DNA from: Ensifer sp. WSM1721
Lineage (GTDB): Bacteria > Pseudomonadota > Alphaproteobacteria > Rhizobiales > Rhizobiaceae
Assembly (NCBI RefSeq): GCF_000513895.2
Contig: NZ_CP165783.1
Span: forward strand, 1,364,001-1,428,000
Length of the DNA stretch: 64,000 nucleotides
Direction of reading: 5' to 3'
The translations under genes were made by a program, and so were the position numbers. The notes under the pieces were generated by a model, which had not been told where the DNA came from, ran no database searches, and saw only the letters and a list, made by a program, of their open reading frames with translations. Positions 44,937-53,353 of the stretch are shown piece by piece. Each line of letters starts with the position of its first letter. Position 1 is the first letter of the stretch.

Positions 44937-45419
44937 CTAAACCTGTTCCTGGGCGGCGAACCAAGCGGAGATCGCGGGCATATTGCGCTCGAATCCACCG
45001 GGTATGAAAAAATTGAGCAGCCTCGCGGTCGTTTCTCCGGTATTTCGGAAATCGTGGACGACACCGGGCGGTATTCGCAGGAAAGTCCCCGGCGTGCAAT
45101 GCCGCCAGCAGGTGCCGACGAGGATTTCGGGCACACCCTCGAGCACATAGAAGACCTCGTCATTTGCGATATGGCTGTGCCGGCCGACACCGTTCAGGCC
45201 AGGCTTGAGTATCCACTCTGACACCGAATAGGCCGCCTCCGTCTCAGCTTCGTCGGCCTTGAACACGCCAGTGAGCAGACCGAGCCCGTAGTGCCGCCCT
45301 TTTCCCGGCTGCAAAAGGATGATGTCACGACGGCGGTGCGACAGGCTGTCCTCGCCTACGCTGTTCTCCAAGGGAGCCATGCCCGCTCTTTCAGTTCGAT
45401 TTCCGTCCGCCGAGTTCAT
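44937..45419 (-). CDS. cupin-domain protein
   Basis: A 160-residue single cupin. Motif 1 carries GRHSHIANDEVFYVLEG and motif 2 PGTFLRIPPGVVHDFRN; the metal-binding His/Glu set is nearly complete. No signal peptide. It starts within the last codons of the VOC gene (stop 45416, start 45419), so the two are coupled. Likely a small-molecule dioxygenase or isomerase; substrate unknown. The 44793-44936 gap holds nothing further. Confidence 0.8.
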   Translation of the reverse strand: MNSADGNRTERAGMAPLENSVGEDSLSHRRRDIILLQPGKGRHYGLGLLTGVFKADEAETEAAYSVSEWILKPGLNGVGRHSHIANDEVFYVLEGVPEILVGTCWRHCTPGTFLRIPPGVVHDFRNTGETTARLLNFFIPGGFERNMPAISAWFAAQEQV

Positions 45420-45865
45420 GCTCCGGTCTCCTCGTTCCAGCGGCGCTGCATCTCTTCCGGCGCCACATCCTCGATCTTCTGCGAGAGCATCCACCGATGG
45501 CCGAAAGGATCGACGACCATGGCGACGCGCTCGCCATAGGCTTGATCTGCAGCGGCACGCAGAACGACGGCCCCCGCGTCGACGGCGCGGGCAAGATCGG
45601 CATCGACCGACAGAGTTGCGAGGTGGAAGGTCACGGGAGAGCCACCGATCGTGTCTGGGCTCAATGCACCGAAGTCGGGATACTCGTCGGCAATCATGAC
45701 GGTGCTTTCGCCGATCTTGAGTTCTGCGTGGCCGATCCGACCGTCGCGCGGGTCGGTCATCCGGAAGAGCTCCTCGGCACCAAAGGCGCGACCGTAGAAA
45801 TCAATCGCTAGGCGAGCATTCTTGACGATGAAATAGGGGGTCAGGGACGAAATCGAGGTGGACAT
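45416..45865 (-). CDS. VOC-family (PhnB/glyoxalase-like) protein
   Basis: A 149-residue vicinal-oxygen-chelate fold protein. It opens LTPYFIVKNARLAIDFYGRAFGAEEL and has GHAELKIGESTVMIADE and DPFGHRWMLSQKIEDV, as in PhnB-like members. It is first in a two-gene operon with the cupin and divergent from a TetR gene at 45920, the likely regulator. Confidence 0.87.
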   Translation of the reverse strand: MSTSISSLTPYFIVKNARLAIDFYGRAFGAEELFRMTDPRDGRIGHAELKIGESTVMIADEYPDFGALSPDTIGGSPVTFHLATLSVDADLARAVDAGAVVLRAAADQAYGERVAMVVDPFGHRWMLSQKIEDVAPEEMQRRWNEETGA

Positions 45866-45890
45866 GGTCGGCCCCTTGTCGGCGGCGTAA

Positions 45891-45908
45891 AGTTACGTTA
45901 CGTTACGT
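45891..45908. promoter_or_regulatory. triple GTTAC repeat between VOC and TetR genes
   Basis: GTTACGTTACGTTACG: three tandem GTTAC units in the 54-base divergent spacer (45866-45919), followed by an AT-rich stretch. Probably the binding region of the TetR protein, since no other operator is present. Confidence 0.5.
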
Positions 45909-45919
45909 TTTATAATTAA

Positions 45920-46525
45920 ATGAGTCAACAGCACATGAGCCCACCGAAACGGCGCGGAAGACCGCCAAACCAATTGGCGCAGGCGAGAATCCTGAAAGCG
46001 GCGCACGACATCCTGACGGAGGACGGGTTTGGCCGTCTGACCGTCGAGGCCGTTGCCGCGAGGTCCGGTGTGGGCAAGCCAACGATCTACAGGCATTGGG
46101 CGAACGCCTCCGAACTCGCCATGGCCGCCTTGATGTCCGGAGATCCGGGCATCTTCGCAGGAGGCGGGACAAGTCTGCGATCGGCGCTCGCGGGGCAGAT
46201 GCGATCGCTGATCCAGGCCTTTGCGACGACCAGAGGGCGCCAAATCGCCATGACGCTCGCGGCCGCCGACCCCGAAAGCGAATTCACCAAGGCCTTCCGC
46301 AACCAGGTCATCCTCTCGAGCCGCGAGGCCGGTCGCGCCTTGTTGCTAGAGGCTGCCGCGCGGGGAGAGATTACGTTGCAGCATGACCTCGAGGTGCTGC
46401 TCGACATGATTTACGGACCCGTCTTCTACCGCCTGCTTGTTGGGCATCGCCCACTCGACACGGGCTTCGCCGACAGCATCGTCGCGATTGCCTTGGAAGC
46501 AGTGGCGGCCCGCGCAGATAGGTAG
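45920..46525 (+). CDS. TetR/AcrR-family regulator
   Basis: A 201-residue TetR protein with a basic N-terminus (PPKRRGRPPNQ) and the HTH at about 20-65 (GFGRLTVEAVAARSGVGKPTIYRHW). It is divergent from the VOC-cupin pair, with a short shared spacer, so repression of that pair is likely. No strong ribosome site is seen before the ATG. Confidence 0.88.
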   Translation: MSQQHMSPPKRRGRPPNQLAQARILKAAHDILTEDGFGRLTVEAVAARSGVGKPTIYRHWANASELAMAALMSGDPGIFAGGGTSLRSALAGQMRSLIQAFATTRGRQIAMTLAAADPESEFTKAFRNQVILSSREAGRALLLEAAARGEITLQHDLEVLLDMIYGPVFYRLLVGHRPLDTGFADSIVAIALEAVAARADR

Positions 46526-46593
46526 AAAACGAGAGCGGAACCAAACCCGCTCGCACAACCCGAAATTTACCAGCCCGTTGTGGCCATTACCGA

Positions 46594-46700
46594 CTACTGC
46601 ATGTTTCCTTAAATCGTACCCGATTTAAGGACAAAAACATGCAGCAATTCAAAGTGCTACAGCGTCCCTTGTGCGTCTGAAAAGACGCACGGCGCTGTAA
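46594..46700. repeat. RIME1 intergenic repeat, copy 6 of the full-length set
   Basis: CTACTGCATG to GGCGCTGTA, both palindromes intact; nearly identical to the copy at 25118. It fills the convergent gap between the TetR and SnoaL-like genes. Confidence 0.9.
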
Positions 46701-46756
46701 AAGACGACCGACGTCTTCCTATACAGCTCGCCGAACCGCACCGCAGGTACTGAGCG

Positions 46757-47206
46757 TCAATTGAAGGTATGTAGCTTGATTTTCAGGCTGCCGTCAGACT
46801 GTCGCTCGAAAACATGTGTGGCAACTCCGCCCCAAGGCTGGTCTTTGCCCTGAGCATCTTTGCCCTTTGCCGACCATTTTGCTGCGCCGTAGATCAATTT
46901 CTGGTCGCCATCCACCCTGATCACTTCCAATTTGTGATCCGTCGCGCCCATGCCGAATATGCCGCTGAAAAACTTTTCAACGCCAGCAGGTCCTTCGATC
47001 ACGTCATGACTGGGGGGAAGAAGGAGCGCATCCTCGGTATAGAAGGTGGCAACCGCCTTCGAATCCCCTTTTCCGAAGGCCTCGTCCCAGGCTGTGTAGG
47101 CAGCCTTGACATCCTCTTCTAGCGGACCGGCCCGCACCTCCATCGAGGTCATAGTGATCGAGCAGACTGCAAGCGCAATTAGCCAACCAGTGCGTGTCCT
47201 GGACAT
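46757..47206 (-). CDS. exported SnoaL/DUF4440-like protein
   Basis: A 149-residue NTF2-fold protein with a Sec signal (TGWLIALAVCSITMTSMEVRAG). The fold marks are YTAWDEAFGKGDSKAVATFYTEDALLLPP (split helix), then GPAGVEKFFSGIF. Members act as small-molecule cyclases, isomerases or binding proteins; no catalytic assignment is possible. GGAGGGAAG precedes the ATG. Monocistronic by position. Confidence 0.8.
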   Translation of the reverse strand: MSRTRTGWLIALAVCSITMTSMEVRAGPLEEDVKAAYTAWDEAFGKGDSKAVATFYTEDALLLPPSHDVIEGPAGVEKFFSGIFGMGATDHKLEVIRVDGDQKLIYGAAKWSAKGKDAQGKDQPWGGVATHVFERQSDGSLKIKLHTFN

Positions 47207-47341
47207 AACTTCCCTCCTTTTTTCTTACTGTTATTTATGCTCCTGCAACTTCGTACTATACCACCGCTTCGCCTATAATGGCGCTCTCTGCGGCAGCTCC
47301 AGGACAAGGCCAACTCCCGCACACCACCCGAAAGCCGCCGT

Positions 47342-47985
47342 TCATCGCCCTGCCAAACCGGACAGTCGCGGACTCTCGAGAAGGGCTGCGACACCAAGCG
47401 CCGCGGCCGGCTCCACGACCAGTCCCGAGTGCAGGTAGAGAAGGCGCATGCCTTCCTTGATGCTCTCCTCGCTGACCAGCAGAGCGTCATCGGCGACGTC
47501 CAGCAAGTCATCAAGAACCTCGGGGATCACATAGCGCCCGGCCACGCCGTCGGCGATCGTGTTCGGGGCGCCGAGATCCACGACTCGACCGGCCTGGTAG
47601 GAGAGCGTCATGGCCGGTGCGTTCCCGGGCTGGACGGAGACGACGTCGACATCGGGCCGCCGGCGCTTCAGGGCATAACCGATGCCCGTCGCCATCGTCC
47701 CGGCACCCAGGGAGACGAGGACTGCATCCAGCTGATAGGGCAGCTCCGCGAGCTCGAGCCCGATCGTTGCGGCACCTTCGCAGGTATCGAGATTCTTGCT
47801 GTCCTCCACCAGGAAGGCGCCGGTCCTCTCGGCGTGCTCCAGGGCCGCCTGAAGTGCGGCTTCGATTTCCCCGTCAACGAGCACCACCTTCGCCCCCAGC
47901 GCCCGCGTCTTCTCCACCTCGAGAGTATTGGCCGCCGCAGACGCAGTAACCGTGACATCGAGCAGTCCGTCGGGGCGAGTCGCGC
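47342..47985 (-). pseudogene. 5'-truncated threonine-dehydratase-like PLP enzyme
   Basis: Minus strand from about 47985 reads DGLLDVTVTASAAANTLE, EKTRALGAKVVLVDGE, later VSLGAGTMATGIGYALK and a normal end. This is the C-terminal two thirds of a fold-type II PLP enzyme; the N-terminal part with the PLP-binding lysine is absent. The frame is cut exactly at the stop of the DHFR-like gene (47988-47990), which marks a recombination joint. An internal GTG at 47917 could be used but would give an inactive protein. Confidence 0.75.
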
Positions 47986-47987
47986 GA

Positions 47988-48518
47988 TTAAGCAGGAACG
48001 TAGGTCAACCTGATCACGTCCTCGCCAATTTGATCGCTGGCCACAAGGCGGAGCGGGGGTCGGGGGCCGGCGAAGAATGGCTTGCCGCGACCAAGCACGA
48101 CGGGGTGGAGGTAGAGTCGATACTCATCAATAAGACCAAGGTCGGTTAGGCTTCGCGCTAGGTTTGGTCCGGAAACTCCAATCTCCCCAACGAGCTGAGC
48201 CTTCAGCCCACCTATCACCGCCCCGAGGTCATCCTCCACAAGAGTAGCGTTGGGGCCAACCGACTTCAACGAGCGCGACACCACCCACTTCGGTTGGCTC
48301 CGCCACGCCGCCGCGAAGTCGAGCTCCTCAGCACTCCACTCGGGACGGTCTTCGTCCCAATAACGCATTACCTCGTACATGCGGCGACCGTACACACTGC
48401 CGGTCAGGCCGCGCACGTGCTCTATCCAGTGACGAAAGAGGGCGGGGCCAGGCGCAAATTCCTGGTGGTCGACGTAACCGTCCAGAGACTGGTTCATTCC
48501 AAAGACGAGCTTCGCCAT
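47988..48518 (-). CDS. dihydrofolate reductase-family (RibD C-terminal-like) protein
   Basis: A 176-residue DHFR-fold reductase (AKLVFGMNQSLDGYVDH at the start, VYGRRMYEVMRYW, GPNLARSLTDLGLIDEYRLYLHPVVLGRG). It binds NADPH; members are rarely true DHFR, and the substrate is unknown. The ATG at 48518 is taken over a GTG 15 bases upstream that overlaps the GGTGGAG ribosome site. The stop abuts the truncated PLP gene. Confidence 0.87.
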   Translation of the reverse strand: MAKLVFGMNQSLDGYVDHQEFAPGPALFRHWIEHVRGLTGSVYGRRMYEVMRYWDEDRPEWSAEELDFAAAWRSQPKWVVSRSLKSVGPNATLVEDDLGAVIGGLKAQLVGEIGVSGPNLARSLTDLGLIDEYRLYLHPVVLGRGKPFFAGPRPPLRLVASDQIGEDVIRLTYVPA

Positions 48519-48565
48519 GCTTAAAATCTCCACCCCGGGGTTCTTCAGAATAGCTTGAGCCGACG

Positions 48566-48720
48566 TTGCACAGAAGTGCGGTTGGCGAATGGCTCGGAGG
48601 CTTCGTCGCGTGGGTTTCGTCGACGGTCGACAGCTTCATCCCGCTGGAAGCCGACGGCGAGGTCCAGACCACCGCACTCGATATCGAGCACGGGAAAATC
48701 GCTGCGATCCATGTCCAGAA
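48566..48720 (+). pseudogene. possible C-terminal remnant of a SigJ-type ECF sigma factor
   Basis: The plus frame reads DSFIPLEADGEVQTTALDIE then HGKIAAIHVQK. This resembles the SnoaL-like C-terminal tail of SigJ-group ECF sigma factors, which usually continues NPDKLRHL. Nothing of the sigma domains is left upstream. It lies between the DHFR-like gene and the TetR gene on the opposite strand. Confidence 0.45.
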
Positions 48721-48732
48721 AATGACGAATGT

Positions 48733-49431
48733 TCATTGTCTCGGGGCGAGGCCGTCGAGCAGGAAGTCGAGGCCTCTCCGGAAGGCGCCACCCCAATCGT
48801 CATCCAATAGCAGACGAGAGCGTTCGATTGTCGGATAGCGTTCGCTGAGATGTGTAAGGCGCTGCTGCGCGGCGGCCCTGTCGTCGTCCGAGAGGTCGAA
48901 GCTCGCCCGGGTGACGGTGGCGCCCATCACATAGTTCCAGAGCGACCATATCGCGACGTTCAGATCTGCGTCCGCTACACCGGCTTTGGACAAGGTCTTG
49001 CTCAGCAGTTCCAGGCGACCGAGGATGTTCGGGCCGAGCGCCCGGCGCGGCAACAGCGATGCCGACCAAGGATGGCGCAGCATGCTGCAGCGCCAGTCTT
49101 CGAGCATATGAACGACTTCTCCGCGCCAGTCTGGAGACTCGACTGTTTGCGGCGGTCCGCGATATTCGAGCACCGAGTCGAGCGCCAGATCAAAGACATC
49201 CTCTTTGTTGTCGACGTGCCAATATAGGCTCATCACGCCCGAGCCGAGGCGATCGGCCAGCCGACGCATCGTCAATCCGTCGACCCCTCGGGTGTCCAGC
49301 AGTTCTACCGCCGTCGCCACGATACGTTCCCGAGAGAGAGGCGGTTCACCGCGCGGCTCCTGCACGGACTGGAGGCGCACACTCATCCCTTGAGATCGTT
49401 TGCTTCGTGCGCCGCTGCGTTTTGCTGCCAT
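48733..49431 (-). CDS. TetR-family regulator (TetR_C-type)
   Basis: A 232-residue TetR protein, from the ATG at 49431 behind GAGGAAGACGGA. The HTH lies at about 35-80 (LSRERIVATAVELLD, GLTMRRLADRLGSGVMSLYWHV) and the C-terminal domain resembles tetracycline-repressor-type dimerisation (YVMGATVTRASFDLSDDDRA). Longer starts would run into the operator region. Two operator palindromes lie in the divergent spacer to the exported RidA gene. Confidence 0.85.
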   Translation of the reverse strand: MAAKRSGARSKRSQGMSVRLQSVQEPRGEPPLSRERIVATAVELLDTRGVDGLTMRRLADRLGSGVMSLYWHVDNKEDVFDLALDSVLEYRGPPQTVESPDWRGEVVHMLEDWRCSMLRHPWSASLLPRRALGPNILGRLELLSKTLSKAGVADADLNVAIWSLWNYVMGATVTRASFDLSDDDRAAAQQRLTHLSERYPTIERSRLLLDDDWGGAFRRGLDFLLDGLAPRQ

Positions 49432-49496
49432 TCCGTCTTCCTCGCTGGTCAGAACATCCATCTTGGCCGGCGATGCGACGGATGTCGATCCTGAAC

Positions 49497-49516
49497 CATT
49501 GACTCGTACGCCGTAC
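49497..49516. promoter_or_regulatory. TetR operator, imperfect copy
   Basis: ATTGACTCGTACGCCGTACG: the left arm GACTCGTAC is identical to the perfect operator at 49522, the right arm continues GTACGATG. It is the upstream, less symmetric copy. Confidence 0.6.
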
Positions 49517-49521
49517 GATGC

Positions 49522-49550
49522 GATTGACTCGTACCGCGTACGAGTCAATC
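49522..49550. promoter_or_regulatory. TetR operator, perfect palindrome
   Basis: GATTGACTCGTAC, three bases (CGC), then GTACGAGTCAATC: 13-base perfect arms. It lies 61 bases before the exported RidA start. Confidence 0.75.
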
Positions 49551-49610
49551 GTTCAATCATGCCGGCCGCGAGGGTACGTTGCTTGCGGTCCGCGGAGCCA
49601 AGAGAAAATC

Positions 49611-50099
49611 ATGTCACGCGCAATCAAGCGTCTGCTTATCGGAGGGCTAATCACCATGACCATCGGAGTTCCCGCTGCGACGACAGCGAATGAGAATGAT
49701 CTCAAGCTGACAATCGTCAATCCGCAAGGCCTCTACGACCCCGCCCCTAACGGCTACAGCCACGCCGTGATCGCTCCCGGCGGAAGTCGGATTGCCTATA
49801 TCTCCGGCCAAGGTGGAATGGACAACACGGGGACGCTGTCGCCCGAATTCGCAGTCCAGGTGGAACAGGCATATGCTAACCTGCGCACCGCACTTGAGGG
49901 GATCGGAGCGAAACCCAATCAGGTCATCAAGCTCACGGTCTTCGTGGTCGATCATGACCAATCCAAGCTCGGTGTGCTGACCAAGCACGTCCAGGAAACG
50001 TTCGGCGAGGCGCTACCGGCACAGACATTGATCCCGGTGCCCAAACTGGCGCTCGACAGCATGCTGTTCGAGGTGGAGGCTGTGGCCGTGCTTGATTAG
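49611..50099 (+). CDS. exported RidA-family protein
   Basis: A 162-residue YjgF/RidA/UK114 protein with an N-terminal signal peptide (KRLLIGGLITMTIGVPAATTANA-like). RidA marks are ISGQGGMDNTG, EQAYANLRTALEGIGA, VVDHDQSKL and the end LFEVEAVAV. Cytoplasmic RidA deaminates reactive enamines; an exported form is unusual and must act elsewhere. The catalytic Arg of RidA (before the Glu near the end) is not seen. It is divergent from the TetR gene. Confidence 0.8.
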   Translation: MSRAIKRLLIGGLITMTIGVPAATTANENDLKLTIVNPQGLYDPAPNGYSHAVIAPGGSRIAYISGQGGMDNTGTLSPEFAVQVEQAYANLRTALEGIGAKPNQVIKLTVFVVDHDQSKLGVLTKHVQETFGEALPAQTLIPVPKLALDSMLFEVEAVAVLD

Positions 50100-50106
50100 C
50101 GGCACC

Positions 50107-50134
50107 GCTGGAGGCGTTATCCTTCGCCTCCAGC
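50107..50134 (+). terminator. hairpin downstream of the exported RidA gene
   Basis: GCTGGAGGCG and CGCCTCCAGC form a 10-base stem with an 8-base loop, 8 bases after the stop, then ATTTCGG. The T run is short. The rest of 50135-50459 holds no supported gene. Confidence 0.65.
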
Positions 50135-50459
50135 ATTTCGGATGCAATCGCATACACAGCCGATGTTGACGCTTCCTGCACGCCCACCTTCGAACCCGCG
50201 CACCGGAATGAGGGAGCTTTCGGATCAGGTGCTTTCCAAGCGGCATTGCCGTCGGGGGTCGAACGGTGGCGACACCTCGATCCCTCTCCGGTGCACAGCT
50301 TGGCCCTCCGATTGAACAAAACCCCCGCCTGCTGGTTATCACAACGCCTCGGCATCCTTCGGCTGCCGGGGGATGCGCGCCTTGAATAGCCGCATGTTCT
50401 CTCGCTGATCTGGGCTGATCGCGAACGCATGCGGCAGGAAAATTGCGACGAGAAAGGCG

Positions 50460-51794
50460 ATGGATTTCGTCGAAGCCGTCAACACTGCCCGATCGTGGCT
50501 TCAGACCTTCCTTCTCAACGAGTGGACGCTCTATCAGTTTGCGCTGATCGTCGTCGGCTATTTTGCTTCCGGCTTCCTTGCACGGCGCATCGAGCCGACA
50601 CTGGAGGCTCGAGCGCGCACCATCAAGGGGAATCCGGACCTGCTGCGCGTCATCATCGCCTTCATGCGGCGGCTGCGGTGGCTCTTCCTGATTGCCTGGT
50701 TATGGATCGTCGATGTCGTCCTGCTCCGGTTCGGATGGCCGTCCTACCGGTGGCTGGTCGCCACAGCCCTCACTCTCGTGGCTGCCTGGTTCGTCATCGT
50801 GGTCCTCACGCGCATCATCAGAAACCAGGTGCTGGCCCGTGTCGTTGCCGTCGTCGGCTGGCTCTATTTTGCGCTTTACGCGCTTGGGCTGGACCGCGTT
50901 GCTCTGACGGCACTCGACAGCGTTGCCGTCAACCTCGGTGCTGTTCGGCTTTCGATGCTGCTCGTACTGAAGGCCGTAGTGCTTTCCGGGGCGCTGATCT
51001 GGCTCGCCGTGCTCATCGGCAACATGTCATCGAACTGGATCCAGAAATCCGCCGATCTCACGCCGTCCTTGAAGGTCCTCATCAGCAAGTTGGTGAAGAT
51101 CGGGCTCATTGTCTTTGCCGGCACGGTTGCCTTGTCCGCAACGGGCATCGATCTGACCGCGCTCACCGTCTTTTCCGGCGCAGTCGGCGTCGGCATCGGC
51201 TTCGGCCTGCAGAAGGTGGTGTCCAACTTCATTTCCGGAATCATCATCCTTCTCGACAAATCCATCAAACCGGGCGACACGATCACGCTCGGCGAGACCT
51301 TCGGATCGATCCGCGACCTGCGCTCGCGCTTCGTCTCCGTCATCACGAGAGACGGCAAGGAATACCTGATCCCGAACGAGGACTTCATTTCCAAGCAGGT
51401 GGTGAACTGGTCGTTTTCCAGCGACTACGTCCGCATCGACGTGAACTTCGGAACCTCCCACGACAGCGACCCGCATGAGGTTGCCCGTGTCGCGATCGAG
51501 ACTGCCAAAACCATTCCTCGGGTTGCCAGCCGCTACGCCGAACCGGTCTGCTGGATGACCGGCTTCGGCGGAACATCGCTCGACTTCAGGCTGAGGTTCT
51601 GGATTTCCGATCCGAGCAACGGATTGACGAACATTCGCGGCCAGGTCCTCATGGCGCTCTGGGATGCGTTCAAGGCGGCAGGCATTTCGATGCCCGATCC
51701 GCGCGAAATCATCATGAAGACGCCGGCCCAACCGGAGCCGCGCTCTCTTCGACCGGCTGCGCAGCCCGGCCAACCCACGGCGCCGCGCGTTTAA
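50460..51794 (+). CDS. MscS-family mechanosensitive channel
   Basis: A 444-residue MscS-like channel. Five hydrophobic segments precede the pore helix region (SGAVGVGIGFGLQKVVSNFISGIIIL, about 225-255) which has the Gly/Ala pattern of MscS TM3, followed by the beta domain (DTITLGETFGSIRDLRSRF) and the C-terminal cage domain. It opens under membrane tension to release solutes during hypo-osmotic shock. It is longer than E. coli MscS (286) by N-terminal helices, as in the YbdG/YnaI-type subgroup. Confidence 0.88.
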   Translation: MDFVEAVNTARSWLQTFLLNEWTLYQFALIVVGYFASGFLARRIEPTLEARARTIKGNPDLLRVIIAFMRRLRWLFLIAWLWIVDVVLLRFGWPSYRWLVATALTLVAAWFVIVVLTRIIRNQVLARVVAVVGWLYFALYALGLDRVALTALDSVAVNLGAVRLSMLLVLKAVVLSGALIWLAVLIGNMSSNWIQKSADLTPSLKVLISKLVKIGLIVFAGTVALSATGIDLTALTVFSGAVGVGIGFGLQKVVSNFISGIIILLDKSIKPGDTITLGETFGSIRDLRSRFVSVITRDGKEYLIPNEDFISKQVVNWSFSSDYVRIDVNFGTSHDSDPHEVARVAIETAKTIPRVASRYAEPVCWMTGFGGTSLDFRLRFWISDPSNGLTNIRGQVLMALWDAFKAAGISMPDPREIIMKTPAQPEPRSLRPAAQPGQPTAPRV

Positions 51795-51835
51795 AGTGCA
51801 CACTTTTGGACGACATGCGCTGGTCGATCAAGCCA

Positions 51836-53260
51836 TCATGCAGCCGCCATGAGTGCGGCAAGCTCCCGGAACAGGCGCTCGTCCTGCGACTGGGCAACAT
51901 TGAAGCGCAGGAAACTGCCTGCCGTCTGCGCGTGGCTGAACACATTGCCCGGCGCGAGCACGATGCCCTTGTCGAGGGCCTTTCTGGCGAGATCCGCAGC
52001 ATCGATGCCGTCCGGCAGCCGGCACCAGAGGAACATGCCCGCGCGCGGCTCGATCCAGGGGATAATTCCGATTTCGCCGAGCCTCGCGACCGTGGCGGCC
52101 ATCGCCCGCGCCAGATCCTGGCGGACCATTTCCATGTGCTTGCGGTAGCTGCCGTCCTTCAAGAGCGTCAGCACGAGCTCGGCGGAAAAACCCGCACCGC
52201 CGAAGCTCGTGGCGATCTTGAGGTCCGTCAGCGCTTCGATCCAGTCACGCGGCGCCGTGATGAAGCCGCAGCGCACCGCCGCCGAGAGCGATTTGGAGAA
52301 GCTGCCTATGTGGACGACACGCTCGAGGCCGTCGAAAGCGGCGAGCCGCGGCGCCGGCGTCTCTTCGAAATCGGCGAAGATGTCGTCCTCGACGATCGTC
52401 AGGCCCCACTGGTCCGCGAGCTTGAGCAAGCGATGGGCCACGAGCGGCGACAGCGTCGCCCCGGTGGGATTGTGGAGAGCGGAATTGGTGATGTAGAGCC
52501 GCGGCCGGTGCTCTTCGAGAGCCGCGGCGAAACGGTCGATATCCGGTCCCGACGGCGTGTAGGGCACGCCTATGATCTTCGCCTGATGCGCCCGGAGGAG
52601 CGCATGGAAATTGAAGTAGCAGGGATCGTCGACGAGCACCGCGTCGCCCGGCTTCAGGAGGAAACGGCAAAGGAGATCGATCGCCTGCGTGCCGGATTCG
52701 GTAAGCATGATCTGGTCCGGCGAGGCCTCGATGCCGTGCTGCGCCATGCGGCGCGCGAGGAGCTGGCGCAGCGGCAGGAGGCCGAGCGGCGGACCGTAAT
52801 CGACAAGCGTCGAGAAGTCGCCGCGTGCAAGGCCGCGCAGGGTCCGCCGCAGCCCCTCCTCCGGCATCCATGATGGCGGCAGCCAGCCGCAGCCGGGTCT
52901 GAGCACCCCCTCCCCCGGCTCGAGCGCCTGGCGCGAAATCCACAAGGGATCGACGGCCCGATCCAGGCGCGGGCCGATCTCGGCAAGCGACAATGGCGCG
53001 AGCGGTGCGGCGACGAAGAAGCCGGAGCCCGGCCGCGACCGGATCAGGCCTTCCGCCGCCAGCCTTTCATAGGCCTCGACCACAGTCGACTTGGAGACCT
53101 TCATGGTCACGGCGAAGGAACGGATGGAAGGCAGCTTCGCCCCTGGGGTCAAGCTGCGGCCAGCGATCCGGTGCCTGACCGTCGCCATGATCCGCGCGAT
53201 CAGCGTTTCGCCCTCCCCGTCGATCGCCTGCGGTCTCATCCGTACCTGCTCTTCTACCAT
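51836..53260 (-). CDS. MocR-type GntR regulator with aminotransferase-like domain
   Basis: A 474-residue protein: winged HTH (about 15-85; SIRSFAVTMKVSKSTVVEAYERLAAEGLI) fused to a fold-type I PLP domain (about 120-470) with the internal-aldimine Lys in GSFSKSLSAAVRCGF, Asp/Tyr contacts in VEDDIFADF and an Arg near the C-terminus. The group uses the PLP pocket to sense a PLP adduct rather than to catalyse. It is divergent from the EamA exporter, which it probably controls. Confidence 0.9.
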   Translation of the reverse strand: MVEEQVRMRPQAIDGEGETLIARIMATVRHRIAGRSLTPGAKLPSIRSFAVTMKVSKSTVVEAYERLAAEGLIRSRPGSGFFVAAPLAPLSLAEIGPRLDRAVDPLWISRQALEPGEGVLRPGCGWLPPSWMPEEGLRRTLRGLARGDFSTLVDYGPPLGLLPLRQLLARRMAQHGIEASPDQIMLTESGTQAIDLLCRFLLKPGDAVLVDDPCYFNFHALLRAHQAKIIGVPYTPSGPDIDRFAAALEEHRPRLYITNSALHNPTGATLSPLVAHRLLKLADQWGLTIVEDDIFADFEETPAPRLAAFDGLERVVHIGSFSKSLSAAVRCGFITAPRDWIEALTDLKIATSFGGAGFSAELVLTLLKDGSYRKHMEMVRQDLARAMAATVARLGEIGIIPWIEPRAGMFLWCRLPDGIDAADLARKALDKGIVLAPGNVFSHAQTAGSFLRFNVAQSQDERLFRELAALMAAA

Positions 53261-53353
53261 TACAGTTCTTCACAACCGTACTCCACTGTCTCTGGAAGAG
53301 CCAGCGGCGCGATACCAGAAAAAGCCGACACGGAGAGTTCAAGGAGCATAGGG

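Noticed and set aside
51806..52873. 355-residue plus-strand open frame
   Set aside because: Antisense shadow of the MocR regulator, whose HTH and PLP motifs are unmistakable.
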